Positions 7,197-14,943 of a stretch of 64,000 nt of DNA are shown here, in pieces (positions within the stretch are counted from its first letter, which is position 1; every line of letters begins with the position of its first letter). The DNA is from Planctomycetota bacterium. GTDB lineage: Bacteria; Planctomycetota; Phycisphaerae; Phycisphaerales; Zrk34. A program made the translations under genes and the position numbers. The notes beneath the pieces are model-generated. The model worked only from the letters and a program-made list of their open reading frames with translations, had not been told where the DNA came from and ran no database searches. The stretch spans positions 1 through 64,000 of the forward strand of contig WGMD01000007.1 of assembly GCA_016125255.1 (NCBI GenBank), given 5' to 3'.

Positions 7197-8741
7197 ATGA
7201 AGATCAAACATTCGATGACCATCGCGGCGTGTGTGGCGATTGCGGGGCTGAGCGCGGGCGGTTACGGCGCGGACTGGCCGCAGTGGGGGCGGACGGTCAA
7301 TAAGAACATGGCGGCGCCCGACGAGAAGAACCTGCCGACGAGCTTCGATCCCGGCAAGTTCAAGGACGGCACGGAAATCGTCGACATGGCGACGACGAAG
7401 AACATCCGCTGGGTCGCCAAGATGGGCAGTCTCACGTACGGCAACCCGACCGTGGCGAACGGGCGCGTGTATGTGGGCACGAACAACGACGGGCGCGGCG
7501 ATGATCGCTTTAAGGGCGACTACTCGATCCTGCGCTGCCTTGATGAAAAGACCGGCAAGGAAATCTGGACGCTGACCGTGCCCAAACTCGGGGCGGGGAA
7601 GGTCAGCGATTGGGAATACCTGGGCATCGCGTCGTCGGCGGCGATCGACGGCGATCGCGTGTACATCGTGACCAACAAGTGTCAGGTGCTGTGCCTGGAC
7701 GCCAACGGTCTGGCCAACGGCAATCAGGGCGAGCAGGATGAAGGTCAGCAGATGGCCGAGCCCGGCGCGCCGGCGGTCGAGGTCAAGCCGAACGATGCGG
7801 ACATCATTTGGCATTACGACATGCGCGACGAACTGGGCGTCTTCCCGCACAACATCACCTCCAGCAGCCCGCTCGTCATCGGCGACCTCGTCTACGTCTC
7901 GACCTCCAACGGCGTCGACTGGTCGCACACCAACATCCCCAACCCCAAAGCCCCCTGCCTCATCGCCCTCGACAAAAACACCGGCGAACTCAAGGGCGAA
8001 GAGGCCAGCGGACTGAGCCAGCGCATCTTCCACGGCGACTGGACCAGCCCGTGCTACGGCGAAGTCAACGGCAAGGGACTGATCCTCTACGGCGGACCGG
8101 ACGGCGTGTGCTACGCCTTCGATCCGATCCCCGTCAAGGACGCCGACGGGTACGGCATCCTCAAGGAAGTCTGGCGATACGACTGCAATCCGCCCGAATA
8201 TCGCATGAAGGACGGCAAGCCCATCAAGTACACCAAGCCCGACGGCCCGAGCGAAATCATCTCCACGCCCGTCTTCCACGACGGCAAGGTCTACGTCGGC
8301 ATCGGGCAGGACCCCGAACACGGCGAAGGCGACGGCAACTTCACCTGCATCGACCCCACCGGCACCGGCGACGTCACCAAAACCAAAAAATACTGGAGCT
8401 TCAAAGGCATCAACCGCTCCCTGTCCACCCCCGCCATCGCCGACGGCCTCGTCTTCATGGGCGACTTCAGCGGGTTCGTCTACTGCTTCGACGCCTCGAC
8501 CGGCGAACTGTACTGGAAGCACGATTCGCTGAGCCACATCTGGGGCTCCGCGCTCGTCGCCGACGGCAAGGTCTACATCGGCAATGAAGACGGCGACGTG
8601 CTCATCTTCGCCGCGTCCAAGGACAAAAAGGAACTCGGACGCGTGACCATGCCCGACCCCGTCTACTCGACGCCGATCTGCGCCAACGGCGTCATCTACC
8701 TCGCCACCAGCACCCAGCTTTACGCCATCGAGAGCAAGTAA
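7197..8741 (+). CDS. Secreted PQQ-like beta-propeller protein
   Basis: 514 residues. The ATG is chosen because it gives a clean Sec signal peptide (MKIKHSMTIAACVAIAGLSAGGYGA) followed directly by DWPQWGR, a common opening in planctomycete PQQ-like proteins. Blades recur with D-x-x-T-G-x-x-x-W motifs (DEKTGKEIWTL near 115, DASTGELYWKH near 430). No CxxCH haem motif is present, so it is not a quinohaemoprotein. It probably acts in the periplasm with the preceding lipoprotein. The coding strand shifts part-way, near base 7840, from mixed G/C third positions to nearly all C, while the frame and the domain continue. Its stop codon overlaps the next start (TAATG). Confidence 0.8.
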   Translation: MKIKHSMTIAACVAIAGLSAGGYGADWPQWGRTVNKNMAAPDEKNLPTSFDPGKFKDGTEIVDMATTKNIRWVAKMGSLTYGNPTVANGRVYVGTNNDGRGDDRFKGDYSILRCLDEKTGKEIWTLTVPKLGAGKVSDWEYLGIASSAAIDGDRVYIVTNKCQVLCLDANGLANGNQGEQDEGQQMAEPGAPAVEVKPNDADIIWHYDMRDELGVFPHNITSSSPLVIGDLVYVSTSNGVDWSHTNIPNPKAPCLIALDKNTGELKGEEASGLSQRIFHGDWTSPCYGEVNGKGLILYGGPDGVCYAFDPIPVKDADGYGILKEVWRYDCNPPEYRMKDGKPIKYTKPDGPSEIISTPVFHDGKVYVGIGQDPEHGEGDGNFTCIDPTGTGDVTKTKKYWSFKGINRSLSTPAIADGLVFMGDFSGFVYCFDASTGELYWKHDSLSHIWGSALVADGKVYIGNEDGDVLIFAASKDKKELGRVTMPDPVYSTPICANGVIYLATSTQLYAIESK

Positions 8742-9013
8742 TGAACAAGGTCGTCTGGATCATCGTCGCGCTGCTCTTTTTGGCGCATCACGACTTCTGG
8801 TACTGGGAGGACCGGTCCCTGGTGATGGGCTTCATGCCCGTCGGTCTCTTCTATCATGTGATCTACTCCATCGCCGCCGGACTCGTCTGGCTCCTCGCCG
8901 CCAAATACGCCTGGCCGGCGCACATCGAAGAATGGGCCGACGAATTCGAGAAGTCGGGCACCGGGGAAAATGCCCGGGGAACTTCCGGGGGAACTTCCGG
9001 GGGAAATCACTGA
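8741..9013 (+). CDS. Small membrane protein, likely symporter small subunit (DUF3311-like)
   Basis: 90 residues with two predicted membrane segments (about 3-16 and 35-53) separated by a short aromatic stretch (FWYWEDRS). It overlaps the genes on both sides by one base and directly precedes a sodium/solute symporter, the usual position of the small DUF3311-type partners of SSS carriers. The assignment rests on size, topology and context rather than a diagnostic motif. The C-terminal tail contains GTSGGTSGG, encoded by direct repeats of GGGGAACTTCC that also place purine-rich sequence just before the symporter start codon. Confidence 0.6.
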   Translation: MNKVVWIIVALLFLAHHDFWYWEDRSLVMGFMPVGLFYHVIYSIAAGLVWLLAAKYAWPAHIEEWADEFEKSGTGENARGTSGGTSGGNH

Positions 9014-10617
9014 TGTTCACCACGCTGACCCTGTCCGCGGCTTCGATGCTGCCCTTGTGGATCATCCTCGGCTATCTCGCCCTACTCATCGGGCTGGGCC
9101 TCGTGTCCAACACCTTCTTCAAAGGCACCGCTGCCGACTACTTCGTCGTCTCGCGCTCGGTCGGGTCCTTCCTTCTGCTCATGAGCGTGTTCGGCACGAC
9201 GATGACCGGCTTCGCGCTCGTCGGCTCGACCGGCGAAGCATTCACCAGCGGCATCGGCGTGTATGGACAGCTCGCGTCATGGTCCGGCCTGATGCACTCG
9301 GCGGTGTTCTTCATCATCGGCATCCGCCTCTGGGCCGTCGGCAAGCGCTACGGATATCTGACGCAGTGCTCGTACTTCCGCGACCGCTTCGATTCGCCGT
9401 CGCTCGGCTACATGCTCTTTCCGATTCTCGTCCTGCTGCTCATTCCGTATCTGCTCGTCGGCGTCATCGCCTCGGGCAAATTCCTTCAGGCGACGACCGC
9501 GGGCATGTTCCCCACGGCGTTCCCCCTGCCTGATCTTCCCGGCGGCAAACCCAATCCGATGTCCGGCTCGCTGCCCCCGGCATGGGGCGCGCTGATCGTC
9601 TGCGGCGTCGTGCTCTTCTACATCTTCTTCGGCGGGCTGCGCGGTGCCGTCTGGGCCAACACGTTCCAGACCATCGTCTTCATGACGACCGGCGTCATCG
9701 CCTTCTACATGATCAGCCAGAAACTCGGCGGGCTCGAAGCGGCGACGCACAAGCTCCTCGAATCCAAGCACGCCGATCGAGCCGCGCGCGGCCAGCAGAT
9801 GGGCCAGCTTCAGTTCTTCAGCTACTGCCTCGTGCCGCTTTCGGTGGGCATGTTCCCGCATCTGTTTCAGCACTGGCTCACCGCCAAAACCGCAAAAAGC
9901 TTCCGCCTCACCGTCGTCGCCCACCCGATCTTCATCGCCATCGTCTGGGCTCCGTGCATTCTCATCGGCATCTGGGCGGCGAGCATGTTGCCCGAGACGA
10001 TGAACCCCAATGCGATCCTCGGCCTGATGATCCGCAAGCTCGTCGATTCGCCGATGCTTCTGGGCCTCGTCGGCGCCGGCGTCCTGGCGGCGATCATGTC
10101 CTCGCTCGACTCGCAGTTCATGTGCTTGGGCACGATGTTCACGCAGGACATCGTCGTCCGCGCCGTCGGCAAGGACCGCTTTTCCGACAAGCAGAAGGTC
10201 TGGATCAGCCGCGCGTTCATCCTCGGCATCGTCGGGCTCACGTACGGGATCGCGGTGTACATGATGGCGGACCCGAACCGATCCAAGAGCGTCTTCTCGC
10301 TGGGCGTCTGGTGCTTCTCGGGTTTCGCGAGTCTGTTCCCGCTCTCGTTCGCCGCGGTGTACTGGAAGCGCGCGACGCGCGCCGGGGCGCTGGCGTGCGT
10401 CATCGTCACCGCCATCGTCTGGATCGCCTTTTTCTATCACGACATCTTCGTCCCCAAGCCGCCGGACTCCGAGAACGAGGCGCTGGTGCTGGGCATGATG
10501 CCGGTGGTGTTCATCTTCGCCGCCTCGGTCGTGACGCTCATCACCGTCTCGCTCCTCACGCCCGCGCTGCCTCAGCCCACGATCGACAAGTTCTTCGACC
10601 CGCAAGCCAAATCATGA
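9013..10617 (+). CDS. Sodium:solute symporter (SSS family)
   Basis: 534 residues with about 12-13 hydrophobic segments. The ATG overlapping the previous TGA is chosen; upstream in-frame codons would only add translated repeat sequence. Family features include the early FKGTAADYFVVSRSVGSF block, the unwound-helix region FGTTMTGFALVGSTG, GGLRGAVWANTFQ (about 212-224) and the LAAIMSSLDSQFM segment (about 360) that lines the sodium site in LeuT-fold carriers. SSS members import sugars, carboxylates, amino acids or vitamins with Na+. The substrate cannot be read from sequence, but the two secreted propeller proteins upstream suggest it is a product or substrate of envelope chemistry. Confidence 0.88.
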   Translation: MFTTLTLSAASMLPLWIILGYLALLIGLGLVSNTFFKGTAADYFVVSRSVGSFLLLMSVFGTTMTGFALVGSTGEAFTSGIGVYGQLASWSGLMHSAVFFIIGIRLWAVGKRYGYLTQCSYFRDRFDSPSLGYMLFPILVLLLIPYLLVGVIASGKFLQATTAGMFPTAFPLPDLPGGKPNPMSGSLPPAWGALIVCGVVLFYIFFGGLRGAVWANTFQTIVFMTTGVIAFYMISQKLGGLEAATHKLLESKHADRAARGQQMGQLQFFSYCLVPLSVGMFPHLFQHWLTAKTAKSFRLTVVAHPIFIAIVWAPCILIGIWAASMLPETMNPNAILGLMIRKLVDSPMLLGLVGAGVLAAIMSSLDSQFMCLGTMFTQDIVVRAVGKDRFSDKQKVWISRAFILGIVGLTYGIAVYMMADPNRSKSVFSLGVWCFSGFASLFPLSFAAVYWKRATRAGALACVIVTAIVWIAFFYHDIFVPKPPDSENEALVLGMMPVVFIFAASVVTLITVSLLTPALPQPTIDKFFDPQAKS

Positions 10618-10636
10618 CCGCTGGAGATTCGCCTCG

Positions 10637-11722
10637 ATGACTTCGAACGTCACCACCGACCCCGTCGCCGCTGCGCAGCGCGCGCTCGATGAGCATGCCG
10701 TGCAGATCGTGCAGTGGCACTTCTCGCCCGAGACCGGCTGCCCCTACTGGCTCGACTTCGCCGCCAAAGCCGACTTCAATCCGCTTTCGGATGTGAAATG
10801 CTTCGCCGACATCATCCGCCTTTTTCCGCATTTTCAGGACGATGCGCTGCGCTTCGAGCCGCTCGACCGCTGGGTGCCCAAACCCTACAAGGGCCGCCCG
10901 TTCTGCGTCTTCGAGACCGGCGGAACGACCGGCATGCCCAAGCAGCGCATCGGATGGGACGACTACAAGATCGACTACGAGCAGTTCTCCGAGACGCTCG
11001 ACGACGACGCCTTCCCGCGCGGGGGGCACTGGCTGATGGTCGGCCCGACCGGGCCCCGCCGCCTGCGCCTCGCCATCGAACACCTCGCCAACTACCGCGG
11101 GTCATCGTGCATGTTCGTCGATCTCGACCCCCGATGGGTCAAGAAGCTCATCAGCTCCAAGCAGTTCGACCAGGCCAAGGCGTACATGGAGCACGTCGTC
11201 GATCAGGCGACGATCATCCTCAAGCATCGCAAAGTCACCGCGCTGTTCACCACGCCCAAACTCCTCGAAGCCCTCGCCGAGAAAATCAGTCTCCCCGAAG
11301 CCGGCATCAAGGGCGTCTTCGTCGGCGGAACCACCATGACCCCGCAGTACGTCCGCTTCCTCATCGAAGAAGTCTGCGAAGGCGAAACCAAACTCGTGCC
11401 GACCTACGGCAACACCCTCATGGGCCTCGCCGCGCACAAGCCGCTCACCCCCGAAGACAACTACTCGATCACCTACCACGCCCCCCAGCCCCGCGCCGTC
11501 CTGCGCGTCGTCAACCCCGATCAGACCGACCAGCTCGTCGACTACGGCCAGTGGGGCCGGGTCGAACTGACCACCCTGACCCGCGAACTGTTCATGCCGC
11601 GATTCCTCGAACGCGACGAAGTGATTCGCCGCAAGCCCTGCGAGCAGTATCCGTGGGATGGGGTTGGCGATGTGAGGCCGTTTGGGGCGTCGAAGCAGAC
11701 GATTGTTGAGGGAGTTTATTGA
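10637..11722 (+). CDS. Adenylate-forming enzyme lacking the C-terminal domain (LuxE/PaaK-like)
   Basis: 361 residues. The adenylation core motif is FETGGTTGMPKQ (about 92-103), then an A5-like VPTYGNTLMG (about 254-263), and a final DGVGDVRPFG that resembles the end of the large domain. The mobile C-terminal domain of ordinary acyl-CoA ligases (about 100 residues) is absent, a feature shared with LuxE-type acyl-protein synthetases. Activation of a carboxylic acid as the acyl-adenylate is the safe inference. The ALDH-fold and iron alcohol dehydrogenase genes downstream suggest that the activated acid is then reduced. The start follows CTGGAGA and lies 19 bases after the symporter, so it may share that transcript. 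Confidence 0.75.
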   Translation: MTSNVTTDPVAAAQRALDEHAVQIVQWHFSPETGCPYWLDFAAKADFNPLSDVKCFADIIRLFPHFQDDALRFEPLDRWVPKPYKGRPFCVFETGGTTGMPKQRIGWDDYKIDYEQFSETLDDDAFPRGGHWLMVGPTGPRRLRLAIEHLANYRGSSCMFVDLDPRWVKKLISSKQFDQAKAYMEHVVDQATIILKHRKVTALFTTPKLLEALAEKISLPEAGIKGVFVGGTTMTPQYVRFLIEEVCEGETKLVPTYGNTLMGLAAHKPLTPEDNYSITYHAPQPRAVLRVVNPDQTDQLVDYGQWGRVELTTLTRELFMPRFLERDEVIRRKPCEQYPWDGVGDVRPFGASKQTIVEGVY

Positions 11723-11761
11723 TTTTCCATTGACCATTTTCCAGTTGCCATTTTCCATTTT
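11723..11761. repeat. Left inverted repeat flanking the four-helix-bundle gene
   Basis: Made of iterated TTTTCCATT and CCATTTTCC words. It is imperfectly complementary to the block at 12142-12179, so transcript from both could pair and place the intervening gene in a loop. Confidence 0.7.
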
Positions 11762-11773
11762 GAGGAACCGGCG

Positions 11774-12181
11774 ATGACTTCCAGCCAGCAACGAGCCGAC
11801 GACTTACAGGATCGCCTCATCGATCTGGCGGTCAGGATCATCAAGCTGGCGGACGCACTGCCCAAGACGTCGGCCGGCGCTCACATCGCCAACCAAGTCC
11901 TTCGATCCGGCACGTCGCCCGCTCCGAACTACGGCGAAGCGCGCGGCGGGGAGAGCCGCTCCGACTTCAAGCATAAACTTGGCATCGTCCTCAAGGAGCT
12001 CAACGAAACCGCAATCTGGCTCAAAGTGATTCAGCGCAGCAAAATCGTCAAACCCGCGCTCGTCGACAGTCTGCTCGACGAAACACAACAGCTCGCCCGA
12101 ATCATCACCGCTTCCGTCAAAACCGTCCGTGCCGCCCGCCCAATGGAAAATGGCAAACGGCAAATGGAAAATGGAAAATAA
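11774..12181 (+). CDS. Four-helix bundle protein (23S rRNA intervening-sequence protein family)
   Basis: 135 residues with GAGGA upstream of the ATG. The core matches the S23/IVP family: RLIDLAVRIIKLADALPKT, IANQVLRSGTSPAPNYGEA (about 39-57), SRSDFKHKLGIVLKELNETAIWL (about 62-84) and a last helix of Ile/Val residues. Members form pentameric four-helix bundles and were first met in intervening sequences of 23S rRNA genes; their function is unknown. Here the gene sits between two metabolic genes and is bounded by inverted repeats. The right repeat is translated as MENGKRQMENGK at the C-terminus. The stop overlaps the next start by one base. It looks like a small inserted unit that kept the downstream gene translatable. 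Confidence 0.85.
   Translation: MTSSQQRADDLQDRLIDLAVRIIKLADALPKTSAGAHIANQVLRSGTSPAPNYGEARGGESRSDFKHKLGIVLKELNETAIWLKVIQRSKIVKPALVDSLLDETQQLARIITASVKTVRAARPMENGKRQMENGK
12142..12179. repeat. Right inverted repeat flanking the four-helix-bundle gene
   Basis: Iterated AATGGAAAATGG and CAAATGGAAA words, the approximate reverse complement of 11723-11761. It forms the last codons of the four-helix-bundle gene and ends one base before the start of the ALDH gene. Confidence 0.7.
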
Positions 12182-13623
12182 TGTCTTCCACCCCCCACAT
12201 TCCCGCCCTCCGCTTTGGCAAGCCCTACGAAAGTCTCGACAAAATCGAGGTCCCCATCCTCGGCGGCCAGACGCTGGCGGCGACGGTGTCGCAGGTCAAC
12301 GCCGGCATGATCAAGCGCGACGCGCGCAAGTTCGCCGACGCGCGCGCGGCCCTTCGCAAGTTCACCACCGCGCAGCTTCTCGCCATCTGCGAAAAGGCCG
12401 GCGAATTTTTCATGACGGGATCGCTCCCGCTCGGCGATGGCGTGCAGTCGGCGGAGGACTACATTCGGCAACTGTCGTCGACGAGCGGTCTGCCCTACAC
12501 GCTGGTCCGCGCGAATATGGCGAAGATCAACGAGGTGTTCACGCAGATGTCGACGATCCTGCGCGGGCTGACGCGCGGGCTTGATCTTTCGATCATCGAC
12601 GCCGGCGCGGGCGAACAGGCGGGCGTGCCGGTGAGCTACTTTCCGACGACGACGGCGCTGGGCGTCGTGCTGCCGAGCAATTCGCCGGGTGTGAATTCGC
12701 TGTGGATGCCCGCGTTCGCCCTGAAAATCCCGGTGATTCTCAAACCCGGGCGCGAGGAGCCGTGGACCCCGTATCGGATCATTCAGTCGTTCATCGCCGC
12801 CGGCGCTCCCGCTGAAGCGTTCGGTTTCTATCCGACGGATCACGAGGGCTCCGCCGCCGTGATGGACGCGTGCGGTCGTTCGATCATCTTCGGCGGGCAG
12901 GACACCGCCGACCGCTACGCCGGCAATCCCGCCGTCGAAGTACACGGCCCGGGCTGGTCGAAGGTGCTCATCACCGGCGACGCCGCCGACCGCTGGCCCG
13001 ATTATCTCGATGTGCTCGTCAAGTCCATCGCCGGCAACTCGGGGCGTTCATGCATTAACGCCTCCGCCATTGTCGTTACCCGCAACGGGCGCGCGATCGC
13101 CGAGGCGCTGGCGAAGAAGCTGGCGGCGATCAAACCGCTCGCCCGTGAGGACAACGCCGCGATGCTCAGCGGATTCGCCAACGCCAAGATGGCCCAGTGG
13201 ATCGACGCCCAGATCGACGACGGGCTCAAGACTTCCGGCGCGGAAGACCTGACGGCGAAGGAGCGCGGCGGATCGCCCCGCATGGTCGAAGTCGACGGGA
13301 TCACGTACCTGATGCCGACGATCATTCACTGCGACAACTGGTCGCACCCTTTGGCGAACCGCGAGTTCATGTTCCCGTTCGCGAGCGTCGTCGAAGTGCC
13401 CGAAGACGAGATGCTCGAAAAGATCGGGCCGTCGCTGGTCGTCACGGCGATCGGCGCGAGTGATGGGTTTGTCGATGACCTGCTCACGTGCCCGTTGATT
13501 CAGCGATTGAACATTGGGCCGCTGCCGACGTCGGTGGCGAAATGGGACCAGCCGCACGAAGGCAACCTGTTCGAATTTTTGTATCACCGTCGCGCGATCC
13601 AGCGGGCGGGCGCGCCCGTATGA
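12181..13623 (+). CDS. Aldehyde dehydrogenase superfamily protein, possibly acyl-CoA/acyl reductase
   Basis: 480 residues with the ALDH fold. TTTALGVVLPSNSPGVNSLW (157-176) and LKPGREEP occupy the nucleotide-binding region, and the likely catalytic cysteine is C291 in NSGRSCINAS. The usual LELGGK glutamate segment is replaced by EVHGPGWSK (253-261), lacking the general base needed for hydrolytic aldehyde oxidation. That substitution is seen in CoA-acylating or reductive members, so reduction of an activated acid to an aldehyde is inferred rather than oxidation. The genes on either side, an adenylating enzyme and an alcohol dehydrogenase, fit that direction. It overlaps the next gene by 4 bases (ATGA), indicating translational coupling. 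Confidence 0.8.
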   Translation: MSSTPHIPALRFGKPYESLDKIEVPILGGQTLAATVSQVNAGMIKRDARKFADARAALRKFTTAQLLAICEKAGEFFMTGSLPLGDGVQSAEDYIRQLSSTSGLPYTLVRANMAKINEVFTQMSTILRGLTRGLDLSIIDAGAGEQAGVPVSYFPTTTALGVVLPSNSPGVNSLWMPAFALKIPVILKPGREEPWTPYRIIQSFIAAGAPAEAFGFYPTDHEGSAAVMDACGRSIIFGGQDTADRYAGNPAVEVHGPGWSKVLITGDAADRWPDYLDVLVKSIAGNSGRSCINASAIVVTRNGRAIAEALAKKLAAIKPLAREDNAAMLSGFANAKMAQWIDAQIDDGLKTSGAEDLTAKERGGSPRMVEVDGITYLMPTIIHCDNWSHPLANREFMFPFASVVEVPEDEMLEKIGPSLVVTAIGASDGFVDDLLTCPLIQRLNIGPLPTSVAKWDQPHEGNLFEFLYHRRAIQRAGAPV

Positions 13624-14789
13624 GTCAGACCATGATGCCGTTCCCGGAAAATCCGCGCCCGCATGTCGTCTTCGGCCCGGACACGGTCGAGCAGATCGGC
13701 TCGCTCGCCCGTTCGCTCAACACGCATCGCGCCCTGCTCGTCACCGACCCGCACATCTACGAGGCCGGTCACGCCCCGCGCGCGATCCGCTCGCTCGAGC
13801 AGGCCGGGCTTGCCGTCACCGTGTTCGACCGCGTGCGCGAAAATCCCACGACCGAAGACGTCGACGCCTGTCTCGATGTCGCGCTCAAGGCGAACGCCGA
13901 CGTCATTGTCGGCATCGGCGGCGGGTCGTCGATGGACACCGCCAAAGGGTGCAATTTCATTCTGACCAACGGCGGGCGGATGGCTGACTACTGGGGCGTC
14001 GATAAGGCGACCCAGTCGATGCTGCCCTTCATCGCCGTGCCGACGACCGGCGGGACCGGCAGCGAATGTCAGTCGTTCGCGCTGATCGCTGATCCGATGA
14101 CGCATCAGAAAATGGCCTGCGGCGACAAGAAGGCGGCGGCTTCGATCGCCATTCTCGATCCGACGCTGACCACGACCCAGCCGCGCCATGTCACCGCCAA
14201 CACCGGCGTCGACGCGCTGACGCACGCCGTCGAAACGGCCGTGACGCTCAAGCGCAACGACCTGTCGCTGCGCTATGCGCGCGAGGCGTTCAAGCTCATC
14301 GCGGCGAATCTGGCGCGCGTACTCGACGAACCGAACGACATCGCGGCGCGCGGTCAGATGTTGCTCGCCGCCGCCTATGCCGGCACGGCGATCGAGCACT
14401 CGATGCTCGGCGCCGCTCATGCCGCCGCCAATCCATTGACCGCGCAGTTCCATGTCGTGCACGGGCAGGCAGTCGGCCTGATGCTGCCGAGCGTGGTGCG
14501 CTACAACGCGGAGGACGCGGAGGCGCGGGCGATGTATGAAGCGCTGGCGGCTCATGCGGGGCTGGAGCCGACGGTCGAGGCGCTGCTGACGTGCATCGAG
14601 TCGCTTTTGGATGCGGCGAAGATGCCGCGCGTGCTGGAGGATGTGAACGTGCCGCGCGACGCCATCGGCGCGCTCGCCGCCGACGCGGCGTCGCAATGGA
14701 CCGCGCAGTTCAACCCCCGCCCGATCGACGCCGATGGATTCGTCGGGCTCTACGAAGCGACCTTCAGTTCGCAGTCGCCCACCGCCTGA
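13620..14789 (+). CDS. Iron-containing alcohol dehydrogenase (group III)
   Basis: 389 residues. The start is the ATGA overlap with the preceding gene. The dinucleotide loop is GGGSSMD (100-106), and PTTGGTGSE (141-149) is conserved. Metal ligands of the family can be placed at D198, H202, H267 and H281 (GVDALTHAVE and HAAANPLTAQFHVVHGQAVGLMLP). It reversibly interconverts an alcohol and an aldehyde with NAD(P). In this operon it would reduce the aldehyde made by the upstream enzyme. All expected ligands are present, so it should be active. Substrate unknown. Confidence 0.9.
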   Translation: MSQTMMPFPENPRPHVVFGPDTVEQIGSLARSLNTHRALLVTDPHIYEAGHAPRAIRSLEQAGLAVTVFDRVRENPTTEDVDACLDVALKANADVIVGIGGGSSMDTAKGCNFILTNGGRMADYWGVDKATQSMLPFIAVPTTGGTGSECQSFALIADPMTHQKMACGDKKAAASIAILDPTLTTTQPRHVTANTGVDALTHAVETAVTLKRNDLSLRYAREAFKLIAANLARVLDEPNDIAARGQMLLAAAYAGTAIEHSMLGAAHAAANPLTAQFHVVHGQAVGLMLPSVVRYNAEDAEARAMYEALAAHAGLEPTVEALLTCIESLLDAAKMPRVLEDVNVPRDAIGALAADAASQWTAQFNPRPIDADGFVGLYEATFSSQSPTA

Positions 14790-14790
14790 C

Positions 14791-14844
14791 CCGCCGCTGG
14801 CGGCTTGGCACATCTGGGTATCCCGGGGGAACTGAAGTTCCCCC
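14791..14844 (+). terminator. Two hairpins, probable terminator region
   Basis: CCGCC-GCT-GGCGG (14791-14803) starts just after the stop codon, and GGGGGAAC-TGAA-GTTCCCCC (14825-14844) has an 8-bp stem with a stable-looking tetraloop. No long T-tract follows, so efficiency is uncertain, but a promoter follows 40 bases later, which supports an operon boundary. Confidence 0.5.
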
Positions 14845-14884
14845 GCCAGCTTGTAAAAACCGGCAATTTTCAGCAATTATACGC

Positions 14885-14913
14885 TTGCGTATCAAGTCGC
14901 CGGGCGCTATACT
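14885..14913 (+). promoter_or_regulatory. Sigma70-like promoter of the aromatic operon
   Basis: TTGCGT (14885-14890), a 17-base spacer and TATACT (14908-14913). Transcription would start near 14920, about 25 bases before the first ATG. It is one of the clearest promoter matches in the window. Confidence 0.65.
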
Positions 14914-14943
14914 TTTCGCATCGAATCGCAACGAAATGCGCCT

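Noticed and set aside
6879-10605. Two long reverse frames over the second propeller and the symporter
   Set aside because: Both are antisense shadows of recognised genes with typical composition artefacts.
11774-12181. 23S rRNA fragment around the four-helix-bundle gene
   Set aside because: The family is known from 23S rRNA intervening sequences, but the flanks here are protein-coding genes and no rRNA sequence is present.
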